NCBI GenBank assembly: GCA_015064255.1
Contig: SVSP01000015.1
Span: 1 to 57,715 of the forward strand
Length of the DNA: 57,715 nt
DNA from: Oscillospiraceae bacterium
Lineage (GTDB): Bacteria > Bacillota > Clostridia > Oscillospirales > CAG-272
Direction of reading: 5' to 3'
This document shows positions 41,238 to 49,810 of this stretch, in pieces (the stretch's first letter is position 1; every line of letters begins with the position of its first letter). A model generated the notes under the pieces. That model was not told where the DNA came from, made no database searches, and worked only from the letters and a program-made list of their open reading frames with translations. The translations under genes were made by a program, and so were the position numbers.

Positions 41238-42713
41238 ATGGAAAACGAATTTTTAAAAATCGGTGCGGCATATATCCGCGTTTCAGACGAGCGTCAGGAT
41301 GAATACAGTCCCGACTCGCAATTAAAAAAGATACGTGAATATGCTACCAAAGAGGGGTATTTAATTCCCGAAGAATATGTATTCTACGATGACGGTATTT
41401 CGGGTAAGAGCACAAAAAAGCGTGATGATTTTAATAGGATGATCAGTTTGGGATTAGACAAGAACAATCATCCGTTCGACAGAATATACGTCTGGAAATT
41501 CTCACGTTTTGCTCGAAGCCAAGAAGACAGCATCATAGCCAAAAATGCCTTAAAGAAGAAAGGTGTTACGGTTGTTTCAGTTTCTGAGGCTATTCCGGAA
41601 GGACCGTTCGGAGATCTGATTGAGCGTATCATCGAATGGATGGACGAGTTCTATCTAAAAAATCTAAGCGGCGAGGTTACACGCGGTATGACAGAAAAGG
41701 CATCGAGAGGAGAACCAACCTGCGCACCGCCATTCGGATACCTGATGAAAGATGGCAAATATTATCCAGACGAGGAGAGCGGAAATGCCGACATTGTAAG
41801 AGAAGTATTTACCCTTTACGCAAACGGAGTTAAACAAAGAGAAATAGCTATTCTGCTCGGTGAAAAAGGAATCCGAACCAAACGCGGAAATATCCCTGAA
41901 AACAGATGGATAAATTATATGCTTCACAACCACTGTTATATAGGTAAAATACGATGGACGCCTGACGGTTCCCGAGCTATCAGCAAAAGACAGCTTGATA
42001 ATGAAAGCATTATGATTGTCGACGGGCATCACAAACCGATTATCTCTTTGGACCTTTGGAACAAGGTTCAAAGTATGCTTAATACTCAAAAGCAGATATA
42101 TCCAAAGTATGCCAAAACCAGCCAGCCAATAGAGCATATGCTCAAAGGGCTTGTGCGCTGCAGTGCTTGCGGAGGTACTCTTGCTGTTAACGGCACAAGC
42201 GGAAAAGCTAAGGTTCCTTGCTTGCAGTGTTGCAATTATTCCAGAGGCTCCTGTCATACGTCGCACTCTATCACACTCACCAAAATAGAGGAAACGTTTA
42301 TTGCAGGACTCAAGCAGGCTATCGGAGAAAAACAGTTCACAATTTCTCCGGAAGCACCGAAAAAACTCCCATCTAACACAGTTGACTACGCTAAGCTGAT
42401 ATTGATAGAGGAAAGACGGCTCGAAAGAGCCAAATCGGCATACCTTGCAGAGATTGATACAATCGAACAATATGCAGCAAACAAAAAAGAAATCGAATCG
42501 AAAATCAGCAATCTGAAAGCAAAGCGTGATGCAGATAGCAAAATTGAGTTTAATCCAAAAAAATTCGAAAAAAAAGCAATCGGAATAGTCAAATTCATAG
42601 AAAAAAAGAGCATCACTCCTGCTGAAAAGAATGAAGCTCTGCGCACCATAATAGAAAAGGTAGTATATGAAAAGGCTAACAACAATTTAGCCATTTATTT
42701 TCATAATTTGTAA
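41238..42713 (+). CDS. Large serine recombinase
   Basis: 491 residues, ATG after AAGGAGGATGGA. Catalytic Ser16 in 'AAYIRVSDERQ', with 'YVWKFSRFARS' of the resolvase domain (to ~150). Recombinase domain 'PFGYLMKDGKYYPDEESGNA' (~170-290). Zinc ribbon 'RCSACGGTLAV' and 'VPCLQCCNYSRGSC' (~310-345). Coiled coil 'ILIEERRLERAKSAYLAEID' (~385-440). These enzymes integrate phages and conjugative elements by 2-bp-overlap cleavage at attB and attP. Its stop is 20 bases from the right cotJC junction, the position expected for the integrase of the element. Confidence 0.95.
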   Translation: MENEFLKIGAAYIRVSDERQDEYSPDSQLKKIREYATKEGYLIPEEYVFYDDGISGKSTKKRDDFNRMISLGLDKNNHPFDRIYVWKFSRFARSQEDSIIAKNALKKKGVTVVSVSEAIPEGPFGDLIERIIEWMDEFYLKNLSGEVTRGMTEKASRGEPTCAPPFGYLMKDGKYYPDEESGNADIVREVFTLYANGVKQREIAILLGEKGIRTKRGNIPENRWINYMLHNHCYIGKIRWTPDGSRAISKRQLDNESIMIVDGHHKPIISLDLWNKVQSMLNTQKQIYPKYAKTSQPIEHMLKGLVRCSACGGTLAVNGTSGKAKVPCLQCCNYSRGSCHTSHSITLTKIEETFIAGLKQAIGEKQFTISPEAPKKLPSNTVDYAKLILIEERRLERAKSAYLAEIDTIEQYAANKKEIESKISNLKAKRDADSKIEFNPKKFEKKAIGIVKFIEKKSITPAEKNEALRTIIEKVVYEKANNNLAIYFHNL

Positions 42714-42716
42714 TCA

Positions 42717-42827
42717 TCATAAAATGCAGTTACGACCGCCCATCTGTGAAATTATTATTTTCGCATACATCGGATTGGGAGTTTTTATTTTTACAGGATA
42801 CTGCAATTTCTTTTCATACATCCACAT
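42717..42827 (-). pseudogene. cotJC: Promoter-proximal fragment of cotJC
   Basis: The ATG follows the cotJB stop codon immediately. The reading 'MWMYEKKLQYPVKIKTPNP' and 'YAKIIISQMGG' is the N-terminus of CotJC. After GG the sequence leaves the family and stops within five codons. The missing continuation ('PDGELAAS...') is found at 4357 downwards on the same strand. Confidence 0.9.
42734..42746. other. Right junction (att core candidate)
   Basis: GACCGCCCATCTG, partner of 4354-4366. See there. Confidence 0.7.
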
Positions 42828-43085
42828 TTATAAGCACGCCTCCATTTCCCAAGGCCACGGTGTTTCCACCCATGTCCAGCCTTTTTCGCAGTTTACGCCG
42901 AGCACGGTTACAGGACCGTAATTTTCCTCGTAGCATTTAACAGCTTCTTCGTATTTTTCTTTTATATTTCTGTAGTATTCAAGCGCATCTGTATCGTACG
43001 GATGTCCGTCAAGAAAGAGCACCGTTTCAACAAGTGCAAATGACGTACGCCTGATAGCACACATCGCTTTTTCTTTTTCGCTCAT
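42828..43085 (-). CDS. cotJB: Spore coat protein CotJB
   Basis: 85 residues from the ATG at 43085. A TTG four codons earlier is possible. 'RTSFALVETVLFLDGHPYDT', 'EENYGPVTVLGVNCEKGWTW' and 'PWPWEMEA' are diagnostic of CotJB. It is part of the inner spore coat made under mother-cell control in Bacillus. The gene follows cotJA by 54 bases, and its stop abuts the cotJC start, so the ancestral operon was cotJA-cotJB-cotJC, now broken in cotJC. Confidence 0.92.
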   Translation of the reverse strand: MSEKEKAMCAIRRTSFALVETVLFLDGHPYDTDALEYYRNIKEKYEEAVKCYEENYGPVTVLGVNCEKGWTWVETPWPWEMEACL

Positions 43086-43139
43086 TTTCTTTTCCAAACC
43101 TTTCGCATAGTTCTTTTAGAAATCTGTAATCATTTAACT

Positions 43140-43433
43140 CTATTTTCCTGCACACACAAGCGGTTTATCGAGTTCTGCAAAGAGTGTTCCCCTCTCAAGC
43201 GCACATTCGAGGTCATAGATATCACGCCATACCTGAACAGGCGAATATACCATAGCAAGCGAGGTTGCCGTGGGGAGCATAATATCGCTATGCATATGAC
43301 CGCCGTGCATAGTTCCCGCATCCTTATACGCGGGAGATTCATTTTCGCAGGACGAATATCTCTGTGACATTCTCGGCATATTGCTCATACACGAATAACA
43401 GCCGCCGCTTCTGCAAGTTCTCTGATAATTCAT
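43140..43433 (-). CDS. cotJA: Spore coat-associated protein CotJA
   Basis: 97 residues. The end 'SLAMVYSPVQVWRDIYDLEC' and 'ALERGTLFAELDKPLVCAGK' is the CotJA core. A Cys/Met-rich N-terminus of ~45 residues ('CRSGGCYSCMSNMPRMSQRY') is longer than in Bacillus. GGAGAG precedes the ATG. First gene of the cotJ operon. A mother-cell sigma promoter is expected upstream, but I could not pick a convincing one in 43434-43600. Confidence 0.9.
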   Translation of the reverse strand: MNYQRTCRSGGCYSCMSNMPRMSQRYSSCENESPAYKDAGTMHGGHMHSDIMLPTATSLAMVYSPVQVWRDIYDLECALERGTLFAELDKPLVCAGK

Positions 43434-43723
43434 CTGAAACTCTCCTTTTTTCAGTTAATTTACTGATTTTCTTTGATTTTATATTTCTGTATTTTCTCGT
43501 CAAGTTTTACGGCATCAGGAAATTTATTTCTTACCATTCCCTTGTACCATAATATAGCTTACGCGGATTTTTGACACTTGGTTTATCACATATTTTGTAC
43601 TTTTTTCGGCATTTCAAGAGAAGGATTCTGAGGCGAATTTCTGTCTTGTCCGTGTACAGAGAAGATTTTTTAAATCTTAATCAAATCTTAAGAATATCTT
43701 TAACGGGAATTAAGAAAGCATTG

Positions 43724-43752
43724 TTGACAAAATTTTTGTAAAATGATAGTAT
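43724..43752 (+). promoter_or_regulatory. Promoter of the 43828 gene
   Basis: TTGACA, 17 bases, TAGTAT with TGA before the -10, the same design as the three leader promoters. After it, CCGAGAGGGTA and TCTATCGAAA recur as at 20107-20131 upstream of the paralogue. Confidence 0.75.
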
Positions 43753-43827
43753 AATTATGGAAACAATGAAAGGTTGCCGAGAGGGTACGTTCTATCGAAA
43801 AAAACAACTAAGAAAAGGAGAAAAACA

Positions 43828-45192
43828 ATGAAATTCAAAAAAGTTTTAGCATTATTCTTGACGGTGACAATGTTATTATCATTTTCAACTATGTTTGTAT
43901 CGGGAAATGAAGTATCAGTCACCTATACGAAATCGTGGATCAACGTAGGCGAAAGTATTCAGTTTTCAATTTTGAGAAAAAATGACCCGCATGTTTCTCT
44001 GGTTGTTAACAGTAATGCAATTACATTCAGTGATTCTCACACAATTGTCGGTGTTTCTGCCGGAATAGGCGAAATACGTTATGACGACAAAAACGGTAAC
44101 TCGGATGAACAAACAGTTTATATCAGAGTTTACGACACCCGCGGAATTGTAAACAACGAAGAATATTATATAATGAATGCAGAATACGATAAACTTTTAT
44201 CTCTTCCGAACAAAATCAGCACAAACAGCAAAGATGTAGTCTTATCATCGCGCACTGACGACGCAAGTAAACAATGGAAGCTTACACAAAGGTCAACAGG
44301 ACTATACACTATTGAATCGGTCCTTTTTTCAGAGCTTGAAAACGATAAGGGCTTGCACGTAACTTCAAATGAACGTGACGTATATTTGCGCAAAACGGGA
44401 TCAAGCAAGACGCAGTTTGAAATAAGACGAATCAACGAGAAACCGTACGAGGGACTATATCTTATATGTTACGGTTCAAAATATCTTGCTGCTACATCCT
44501 CTGATAGCGTTGCGCTCAAATCTACGCTTGACAGTACCTGTTATTGGTCTCTTTCACGCGCAGATAAAGGTAATGCGGATATGTTCTCGTTCAAGTACCA
44601 AAATGACACTCAAACCTACGATTCAACCGGACAAAACGCTGCGTTTGCAGATACGTTCAATAACATTGGGTATACTGCAAATTACCATAAAAATGCAAGT
44701 TTAAACGATGGTAAAGATGCTTTGATTTCGAGTGATATCTTCGTTTTTAACAGTCATTACGGAGGCGGAGGAAAAGTAAACGGAAGTCTTTGTTTTTATG
44801 ATGAAACCGGAGCGCTGACCGGCAGAATAACGACAACAGACCATGTGGCAAATAAAAACTATTACTCTATACAGGGACTTGACCCCGAAAGCAGTAATGT
44901 TTTGGCATCTCTGAGATGTGTTCTGTATTTATCCTGTAATACAGGTAAAAATTGCAATATGGGAAGCTTGGTAGAACTAACTTACGAACAGGGAGCGCAT
45001 TTCGTTCTCGGAATCGCCGAACCGGCGGACCCCATCGTCTGTGACATTTTTCTTGATGAATTTCTGGACAGCGTTAATAAGGGCTATTCTATCTCGGAAA
45101 GCGTTTCAAACGCTTTGCTCGCTGTTTCGAATAATACAAAGTCACAATTAAATGTTATATGTATGGGTGATGGTAATCAATATTTGAATTAA
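43828..45192 (+). CDS. Secreted Ig-like/lectin-like protein with intact CHAT-like His/Cys pair
   Basis: 454 residues, ATG after AAAAGGAGAAAAACA. The signal peptide 'KVLALFLTVTMLLSFSTMFV' is almost identical to the 20159 product. Ig-like segment (30-102), ricin-like segment (112-245), then a C-terminal domain with His310 in 'IFVFNSHYGGGG' and Cys370 in 'RCVLYLSCNTGK', followed by 'TYEQGAHFVLGIAEP'. The H...LSCNTG pattern and the following beta strand match CHAT/caspase-like (clan CD) peptidases, so this copy may be an active secreted protease. It lies outside the cotJC-splitting element, while its dead paralogue lies inside. Confidence 0.78.
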   Translation: MKFKKVLALFLTVTMLLSFSTMFVSGNEVSVTYTKSWINVGESIQFSILRKNDPHVSLVVNSNAITFSDSHTIVGVSAGIGEIRYDDKNGNSDEQTVYIRVYDTRGIVNNEEYYIMNAEYDKLLSLPNKISTNSKDVVLSSRTDDASKQWKLTQRSTGLYTIESVLFSELENDKGLHVTSNERDVYLRKTGSSKTQFEIRRINEKPYEGLYLICYGSKYLAATSSDSVALKSTLDSTCYWSLSRADKGNADMFSFKYQNDTQTYDSTGQNAAFADTFNNIGYTANYHKNASLNDGKDALISSDIFVFNSHYGGGGKVNGSLCFYDETGALTGRITTTDHVANKNYYSIQGLDPESSNVLASLRCVLYLSCNTGKNCNMGSLVELTYEQGAHFVLGIAEPADPIVCDIFLDEFLDSVNKGYSISESVSNALLAVSNNTKSQLNVICMGDGNQYLN

Positions 45193-45234
45193 CCCAACGA
45201 CATACAGGATATTAAATTTTCTCTCCCACCCCAA

Positions 45235-45260
45235 CCCCGCGCCACCGCGCGGGGCACTTT
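45235..45260 (+). terminator. Intrinsic terminator
   Basis: CCCCGCGC, CACC, GCGCGGGG, then CACTTTTTT. Same hairpin as at 22445. Confidence 0.88.
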
Positions 45261-45305
45261 TTTGTCTGCTATCTCCTTATAAACATTATTTTCATAATAA
45301 AACTA

Positions 45306-45334
45306 TTGATTTTTAATGTTTGGTATGATATAAT
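45306..45334 (+). promoter_or_regulatory. Promoter of lon
   Basis: TTGATT, 17 bases (ending TGA), TATAAT. No CIRCE-type inverted repeat seen. Confidence 0.75.
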
Positions 45335-45387
45335 ACATTGATATATTATTATCGACAGCATTTTAAGCATTTTAAAGGAGAAATTAC

Positions 45388-47811
45388 GTGTCACTTTATT
45401 CAGAAAAAATCAAGGCTAAGGTACTTCCCTTGGTTGTGATCGGAGATACGGTAGTATTCCCCGCTATCCCGACAAACGTAGAGCTTTCCGATTCCAAGGC
45501 TATCGCCGCTTGCGAAGCCGCTAAACAATCGGATTCAAATATATTCGCACTTACTCTTTTACACGGCAACGAAATCAGCGAAGTTATCGGCAAGGTCGGC
45601 ATTATCGCAAAGGTAAAAATGATCTCCCATTCTACTCCCGACAGCGCTGTAATTACTCTCGAAGGTGTCTGCCGTGCCGATTTTATCGATATCAAAAGAC
45701 AGGATTCTTACGATCTTGCATCGGTTGCCTGCAAGCTTCTTCGCTTCGACGACGACGGTGTGCGCTCCGAGCTTTTAAGACGCGATATACTCAAGCTTTT
45801 TGAGTGCTATCCCAAGATGATCCCCAACTTTTCAAAAGAGCTTGAAAGCGCGGTCCGTTCAACGAAATCGCCTGCTATGTTTTCAGATCTTATCGCAAGC
45901 AGCGTTATTTTCCGCCCCGAAAACAAGCTCACTCTTCTCAACGAATACGATCCTATCCGCCGTCTTGAGCTTCTTCCTCTTCTTATGGAAAGCGAGCTCG
46001 TTATTCTCGGCGAGGAAGCGAAGATCCACAAGAAGACAAGAGAAGCTATTGAGGAAAATCAGCGCGACTATTATCTGCGCGAACAGCTCAAGGTTATAAA
46101 AAACGAGCTTGGCGAAGATGAGGAATACGACGAAGAAATTGCAGAATATATGCAGCGCATCGCCGATGCCGATCTCCCCGACGAGGTTCGTGAAAAGCTC
46201 ACGAAAGAAACCATCAAGCTCTCAAAGCAGCCTTATTCATCTCACGAAAGTGCGGTTATAAGAGGATATATCGACACCTGTCTTGAGCTTCCTTGGAAAA
46301 AGAAGACATCCGACTGTCTGAGCGTTGCTACCGCAAAGAAAATTCTTGACGCCGATCACGACGGAATTGACGACGTTAAGGAAAGAATACTTGAATTTAT
46401 CGCTGTTAAAAACCTTACGCCCGATATAAAAAATCAGATAATCTGTCTTGTGGGTGCGCCCGGTGTGGGTAAAACGTCTATCGGAGCTTCTATTGCACGT
46501 TCACTTAAGCGCAAATACGTGCGTGTTGCGCTCGGCGGTGTGCGTGACGAATCTGACATCCGCGGTCACAGAAAAACTTACGTCGGCTCTATGCCCGGAA
46601 GAATTATTGCGGCTATCAAGCAGGCGGGAGTTTCAAATCCGCTTATTCTGCTCGACGAGATCGACAAGCTCACCCGCGATGCTCACGGCGATCCGTCATC
46701 TGCACTTCTCGAGGTTCTTGACCCCGATCAGAACAAGGCTTTCAGAGATCATTTTATTGAACTTCCCTTCGATCTTTCCGAATGTCTTTTCATAGCCACG
46801 GCAAATACTCTTGATACGATCCCGCGTCCCCTTCTCGACCGTATGGAAGTTATCGAAATGAAGAGTTATTCTGCACGAGAAAAGCTTTCTATCGCAAAAA
46901 ATCATCTTATTCCCAAAAAGCTTAAGGCTCACGGACTTACCAAGAAGGATCTTCGCATTGACGACAGCGCGATACTAAAAATCATCGAAGCGTATACGCG
47001 CGAAGCGGGTGTCCGAAATCTTGAAAGAGAAATTGCTTCGATCTGCCGCAAGGTTGCACGCAAAATGGTAGAAAATCCCGAAGAAATTAAGAAGATCACC
47101 GTAAAAGCGGCAAATCTCCACGAATTTCTCGGTCCCGAAAAGATAATACCCGAAAAGCTTGCCGAAAATGACGAGATCGGCGTTGTAAACGGTCTTGCTT
47201 ATACCGATGCCGGCGGAGATATGCTCAAAGTCGAGGTTATCTCTATGCCCGGTACGGGCAAGGTAGAGCTTACAGGCTCGCTCGGTGACGTTATGAAGGA
47301 ATCTGCTCGAATTGCAGTAAGCATTGTACGTCAGCGCGCAGAAAAGCTCGGAATCGATCCCGATTTCTACAAAAACAAGGATATACATATACACTTTCCC
47401 GAGGGCGCTGTTCCGAAGGACGGCCCGAGTGCAGGCGTTACACTCGTTACTGCTCTTATAAGTGAGCTTGGCAAGTATCCCGCACGCCGCGACATCGCAA
47501 TGACGGGTGAGGTTTCGCTTCGCGGAAAGGTCATTCCGATCGGCGGGCTCCGCGAAAAGTCTATGGCGGCTTATCTTGCGGGCGTTAAGCGTATATTTAT
47601 TCCCAAAGACAACGCGCGCGACATTGACAAGACCGATATCGCCGTTCGCGAAAACGTTGAATTCGTGCTTTGCGAAACGGTTGACGACGTTATTGCAGGT
47701 GCTCTTATAATTCCCGAAAAAAGCGCAGCGACCGAAGATTCCGACAGAATCATTCCCATCGTTTCGGGAAAAGCAAGCGAAACTCTGACATCGGGTGCTG
47801 TCGCTCGCTGA
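45388..47811 (+). CDS. lon: ATP-dependent protease Lon
   Basis: 807 residues, GTG start after AAAGGAG. N-terminal substrate-binding domain ('LPLVVIGDTVVFPAIPTNV'), AAA+ module with Walker A 'GAPGVGKTSIG' and Walker B 'PLILLDEIDKL', and the protease domain with the catalytic Ser in 'PKDGPSAGVTLV' and Lys in 'GGLREKSMAAYLAG'. Lon degrades misfolded and regulatory proteins in the cytosol, and full length is typical. It is followed 43 bases later by engB, the usual Firmicutes order. Confidence 0.97.
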   Translation: MSLYSEKIKAKVLPLVVIGDTVVFPAIPTNVELSDSKAIAACEAAKQSDSNIFALTLLHGNEISEVIGKVGIIAKVKMISHSTPDSAVITLEGVCRADFIDIKRQDSYDLASVACKLLRFDDDGVRSELLRRDILKLFECYPKMIPNFSKELESAVRSTKSPAMFSDLIASSVIFRPENKLTLLNEYDPIRRLELLPLLMESELVILGEEAKIHKKTREAIEENQRDYYLREQLKVIKNELGEDEEYDEEIAEYMQRIADADLPDEVREKLTKETIKLSKQPYSSHESAVIRGYIDTCLELPWKKKTSDCLSVATAKKILDADHDGIDDVKERILEFIAVKNLTPDIKNQIICLVGAPGVGKTSIGASIARSLKRKYVRVALGGVRDESDIRGHRKTYVGSMPGRIIAAIKQAGVSNPLILLDEIDKLTRDAHGDPSSALLEVLDPDQNKAFRDHFIELPFDLSECLFIATANTLDTIPRPLLDRMEVIEMKSYSAREKLSIAKNHLIPKKLKAHGLTKKDLRIDDSAILKIIEAYTREAGVRNLEREIASICRKVARKMVENPEEIKKITVKAANLHEFLGPEKIIPEKLAENDEIGVVNGLAYTDAGGDMLKVEVISMPGTGKVELTGSLGDVMKESARIAVSIVRQRAEKLGIDPDFYKNKDIHIHFPEGAVPKDGPSAGVTLVTALISELGKYPARRDIAMTGEVSLRGKVIPIGGLREKSMAAYLAGVKRIFIPKDNARDIDKTDIAVRENVEFVLCETVDDVIAGALIIPEKSAATEDSDRIIPIVSGKASETLTSGAVAR

Positions 47812-47854
47812 CGAATTCACAGTATTCAACTCTTATTCGGAGGACTTTTGAACA

Positions 47855-48445
47855 ATGAAAGTCGATTTCAGCAAAACAAATCTTAAAATAACTGCCGGAC
47901 TTTCCTCGCAGTTTCCCAAAGACAATCTTCCGCAGATCGCTCTTTCGGGACGCTCCAACGTCGGAAAAAGTTCTCTTATAAATTCGCTTATCGGACGTAA
48001 AAATCTCGCAAGAGTCAGCTCAAGTCCCGGCAAAACGATAACTATAAACTTCTACGACGTCAGCTCATCTCTTTATCTCGTTGACCTTCCCGGCTACGGA
48101 TTTGCAAAAAGAAATCCTGCGGACAAGGCAAAATGGTCAGCTCTTACAAACGATTATTTCGTAAAAGGCAGCGAAAAAATCGCCGCGACCATTCAGCTTA
48201 TAGATCTTAAGGTAGGTCCTACCGCAGACGATGAAATGATGCTTGACTATCTCAGACAGTCGGGTATCCCGTTCTTTGTCGTAGCGACAAAGTGCGACAA
48301 GCTCAACAAGACCGAGAGAACCAAGATGCTCGAATTTCTTGCAAGCCATCCGCTTCTCGAGTCTGTAAAGGTAATTCCCTTTTCTTCTCTCAGCGGAGAA
48401 GGCAAAGACTGTGTTCTTCGCGAAATTCTCTCGATATTAAATTAA
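47855..48445 (+). CDS. engB: Ribosome biogenesis GTPase EngB/YsxC
   Basis: 196 residues. G1 'GRSNVGKSSLINSL', G2/G3 'SPGKTI' and 'DLPGYGFAK', G4 'TKCDKL' (NKxD variant with Thr), G5 'SSLSGEG'. EngB is a small essential GTPase needed for 50S assembly. AGGAGG lies upstream of the ATG. Its neighbour lon is its usual partner in Firmicutes genomes. Confidence 0.95.
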   Translation: MKVDFSKTNLKITAGLSSQFPKDNLPQIALSGRSNVGKSSLINSLIGRKNLARVSSSPGKTITINFYDVSSSLYLVDLPGYGFAKRNPADKAKWSALTNDYFVKGSEKIAATIQLIDLKVGPTADDEMMLDYLRQSGIPFFVVATKCDKLNKTERTKMLEFLASHPLLESVKVIPFSSLSGEGKDCVLREILSILN

Positions 48446-48481
48446 AACCAAGGAAACTTCTACCGAAAGGAATCTCATTCA

Positions 48482-49777
48482 ATGCTCCATCCCTCATACG
48501 GCATAAACAACAGCGGTCATTTTACTCTCGGCGGTGCTGACACAGTAGCGCTTGCAAAAAAATACGGAACTCCTCTTTATATTCTCAACGAAAACGATAT
48601 CGCAAAGAGTTGCCGTGAATATCACGATGCTGTAAAAAAATATTTTTCGGATAAAAGTGCCGTTTATTACGCATCAAAGGCACTTTCATTCAAAGAAATA
48701 TACAGAATTATAGAAAAAGAAGATATAAACACCGACGTAGTTTCTATCGGTGAGCTTTATACTGCCGTTAAAGCAGGATATACGCCTTCTCGTATTTGTT
48801 TTCACGGAAACAACAAGACCGACGAGGAGATACGTGCGGCTCTTACTTACGGTGTCGGAAGCTTCGTTGTAGAATGCTTTGACGAGCTTGATGCTATTCA
48901 GCGTATCGCAACCGAGCTTGATAAAAAGGCAAGGGTTCTTCTTCGCATAACGCCCAACATAGACTGTCACAGTCTGCGCGCCATATCCACGGGAAAGCTT
49001 GATTCCAAATTCGGTGTACCTATCGAAACGGGTCAGGCAGAGAAATTTATCGCTCACGCACTTTCTCTTTCCGCGCTTGAAGTTATCGGATACCACTGCC
49101 ACTGCGGCTCTCAGGTATTTGAAATTCAGCCATACATCGACCAGCTTGAGGTTATGCTCCGTTTTACTGCCGATATGAAAGAAAAGTTCGGATATTCACC
49201 CGAATATCTCAACATAGGCGGCGGCTTCGGCGTACGCTACACGGAAAGTGACGATCACATTGACGTTACCGAAAGCATCCGTATTCTCGGAGAAAAGCTT
49301 ACCGTATTCTGCAAAATGCTCTCGCTTGACCGTCCGCACATCCTTATGGAGCCCGGAAGATCTATTGTTGCTTCTGCCGGTGTTACCCTCTATACGGTCG
49401 GCTCTGTTAAGAACATCGGAGATTTCAGAACATACGTTACAGTTGACGGCGGTATGACAGACAATCCGCGATACGCGCTCTACGCGTCAAAATATGAGGC
49501 TCTTATTGCAAACAAAGCGGAAAAGCCCAAAAATCTCGTTTGCAGTATCGCAGGAAGATGCTGTGAATCGGGCGATCTCATCGGAGAAAATATGAATCTC
49601 CAAAAAGCAGAGCGCGGCGACATTCTTGCTGTTACCGTTACCGGCGCATACAACTACTCGATGGCTTCAAACTACAACCGTGTTCCCCGACCCGCGCTCG
49701 TTATTATAAAGGACGGCGAGGACCGCCTTGCAATAAAGCGCGAAACTGTTGACGATATTATTCAAAACGATATTTAA
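48482..49777 (+). CDS. lysA: Diaminopimelate decarboxylase
   Basis: 431 residues. PLP-binding Lys in 'VYYASKALSFKEI', 'YHCHCGSQVF', 'NIGGGFGVRYTESD', 'EPGRSIVASAG' and 'GRCCESGDLIGE' are the fold III decarboxylase motifs. The enzyme converts meso-diaminopimelate to L-lysine, the final step of lysine synthesis. GAAAGG precedes the ATG. It follows engB by 36 bases. Length is typical. Confidence 0.95.
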   Translation: MLHPSYGINNSGHFTLGGADTVALAKKYGTPLYILNENDIAKSCREYHDAVKKYFSDKSAVYYASKALSFKEIYRIIEKEDINTDVVSIGELYTAVKAGYTPSRICFHGNNKTDEEIRAALTYGVGSFVVECFDELDAIQRIATELDKKARVLLRITPNIDCHSLRAISTGKLDSKFGVPIETGQAEKFIAHALSLSALEVIGYHCHCGSQVFEIQPYIDQLEVMLRFTADMKEKFGYSPEYLNIGGGFGVRYTESDDHIDVTESIRILGEKLTVFCKMLSLDRPHILMEPGRSIVASAGVTLYTVGSVKNIGDFRTYVTVDGGMTDNPRYALYASKYEALIANKAEKPKNLVCSIAGRCCESGDLIGENMNLQKAERGDILAVTVTGAYNYSMASNYNRVPRPALVIIKDGEDRLAIKRETVDDIIQNDI

Positions 49778-49810
49778 ACAAGACTATCAAAGAAAGTTAC
49801 GGTAAAATAA

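Larger units (their letters stand above)
4354..42746 (+). mobile_element. 38.4-kb integrated element interrupting cotJC
   Basis: cotJC is in two pieces: codons 1-31 directly after cotJB (42717-42827) and the continuation at 4025-4357, in the same orientation. Between them lie 38.4 kb carrying a large serine recombinase that ends 20-30 bases from the right junction, replication genes (DnaC-like loader, phage replisome organizer), a tyrosine recombinase, Rhs toxin genes, ABC exporters and a peptide biosynthesis locus. Large serine recombinases typically sit at the end of the element they integrate, and sporulation genes are known targets (skin in sigK, SPbeta in spsM of Bacillus). Whether it still excises, and whether all cargo came with it, cannot be seen here. 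Confidence 0.82.

Noticed and set aside
43758-43829. Fourth leader peptide before the 43828 gene
   Set aside because: An ORF ending in ATGA overlap exists, but it lacks a ribosome site, the L-K-(I/L)-(S/T) end and a terminator hairpin.
45261-45387. CIRCE or CtsR control of lon
   Set aside because: No TTAGCACTC-N9-GAGTGCTAA or GGTCAAANANNGGTCAAA-type repeat was found.
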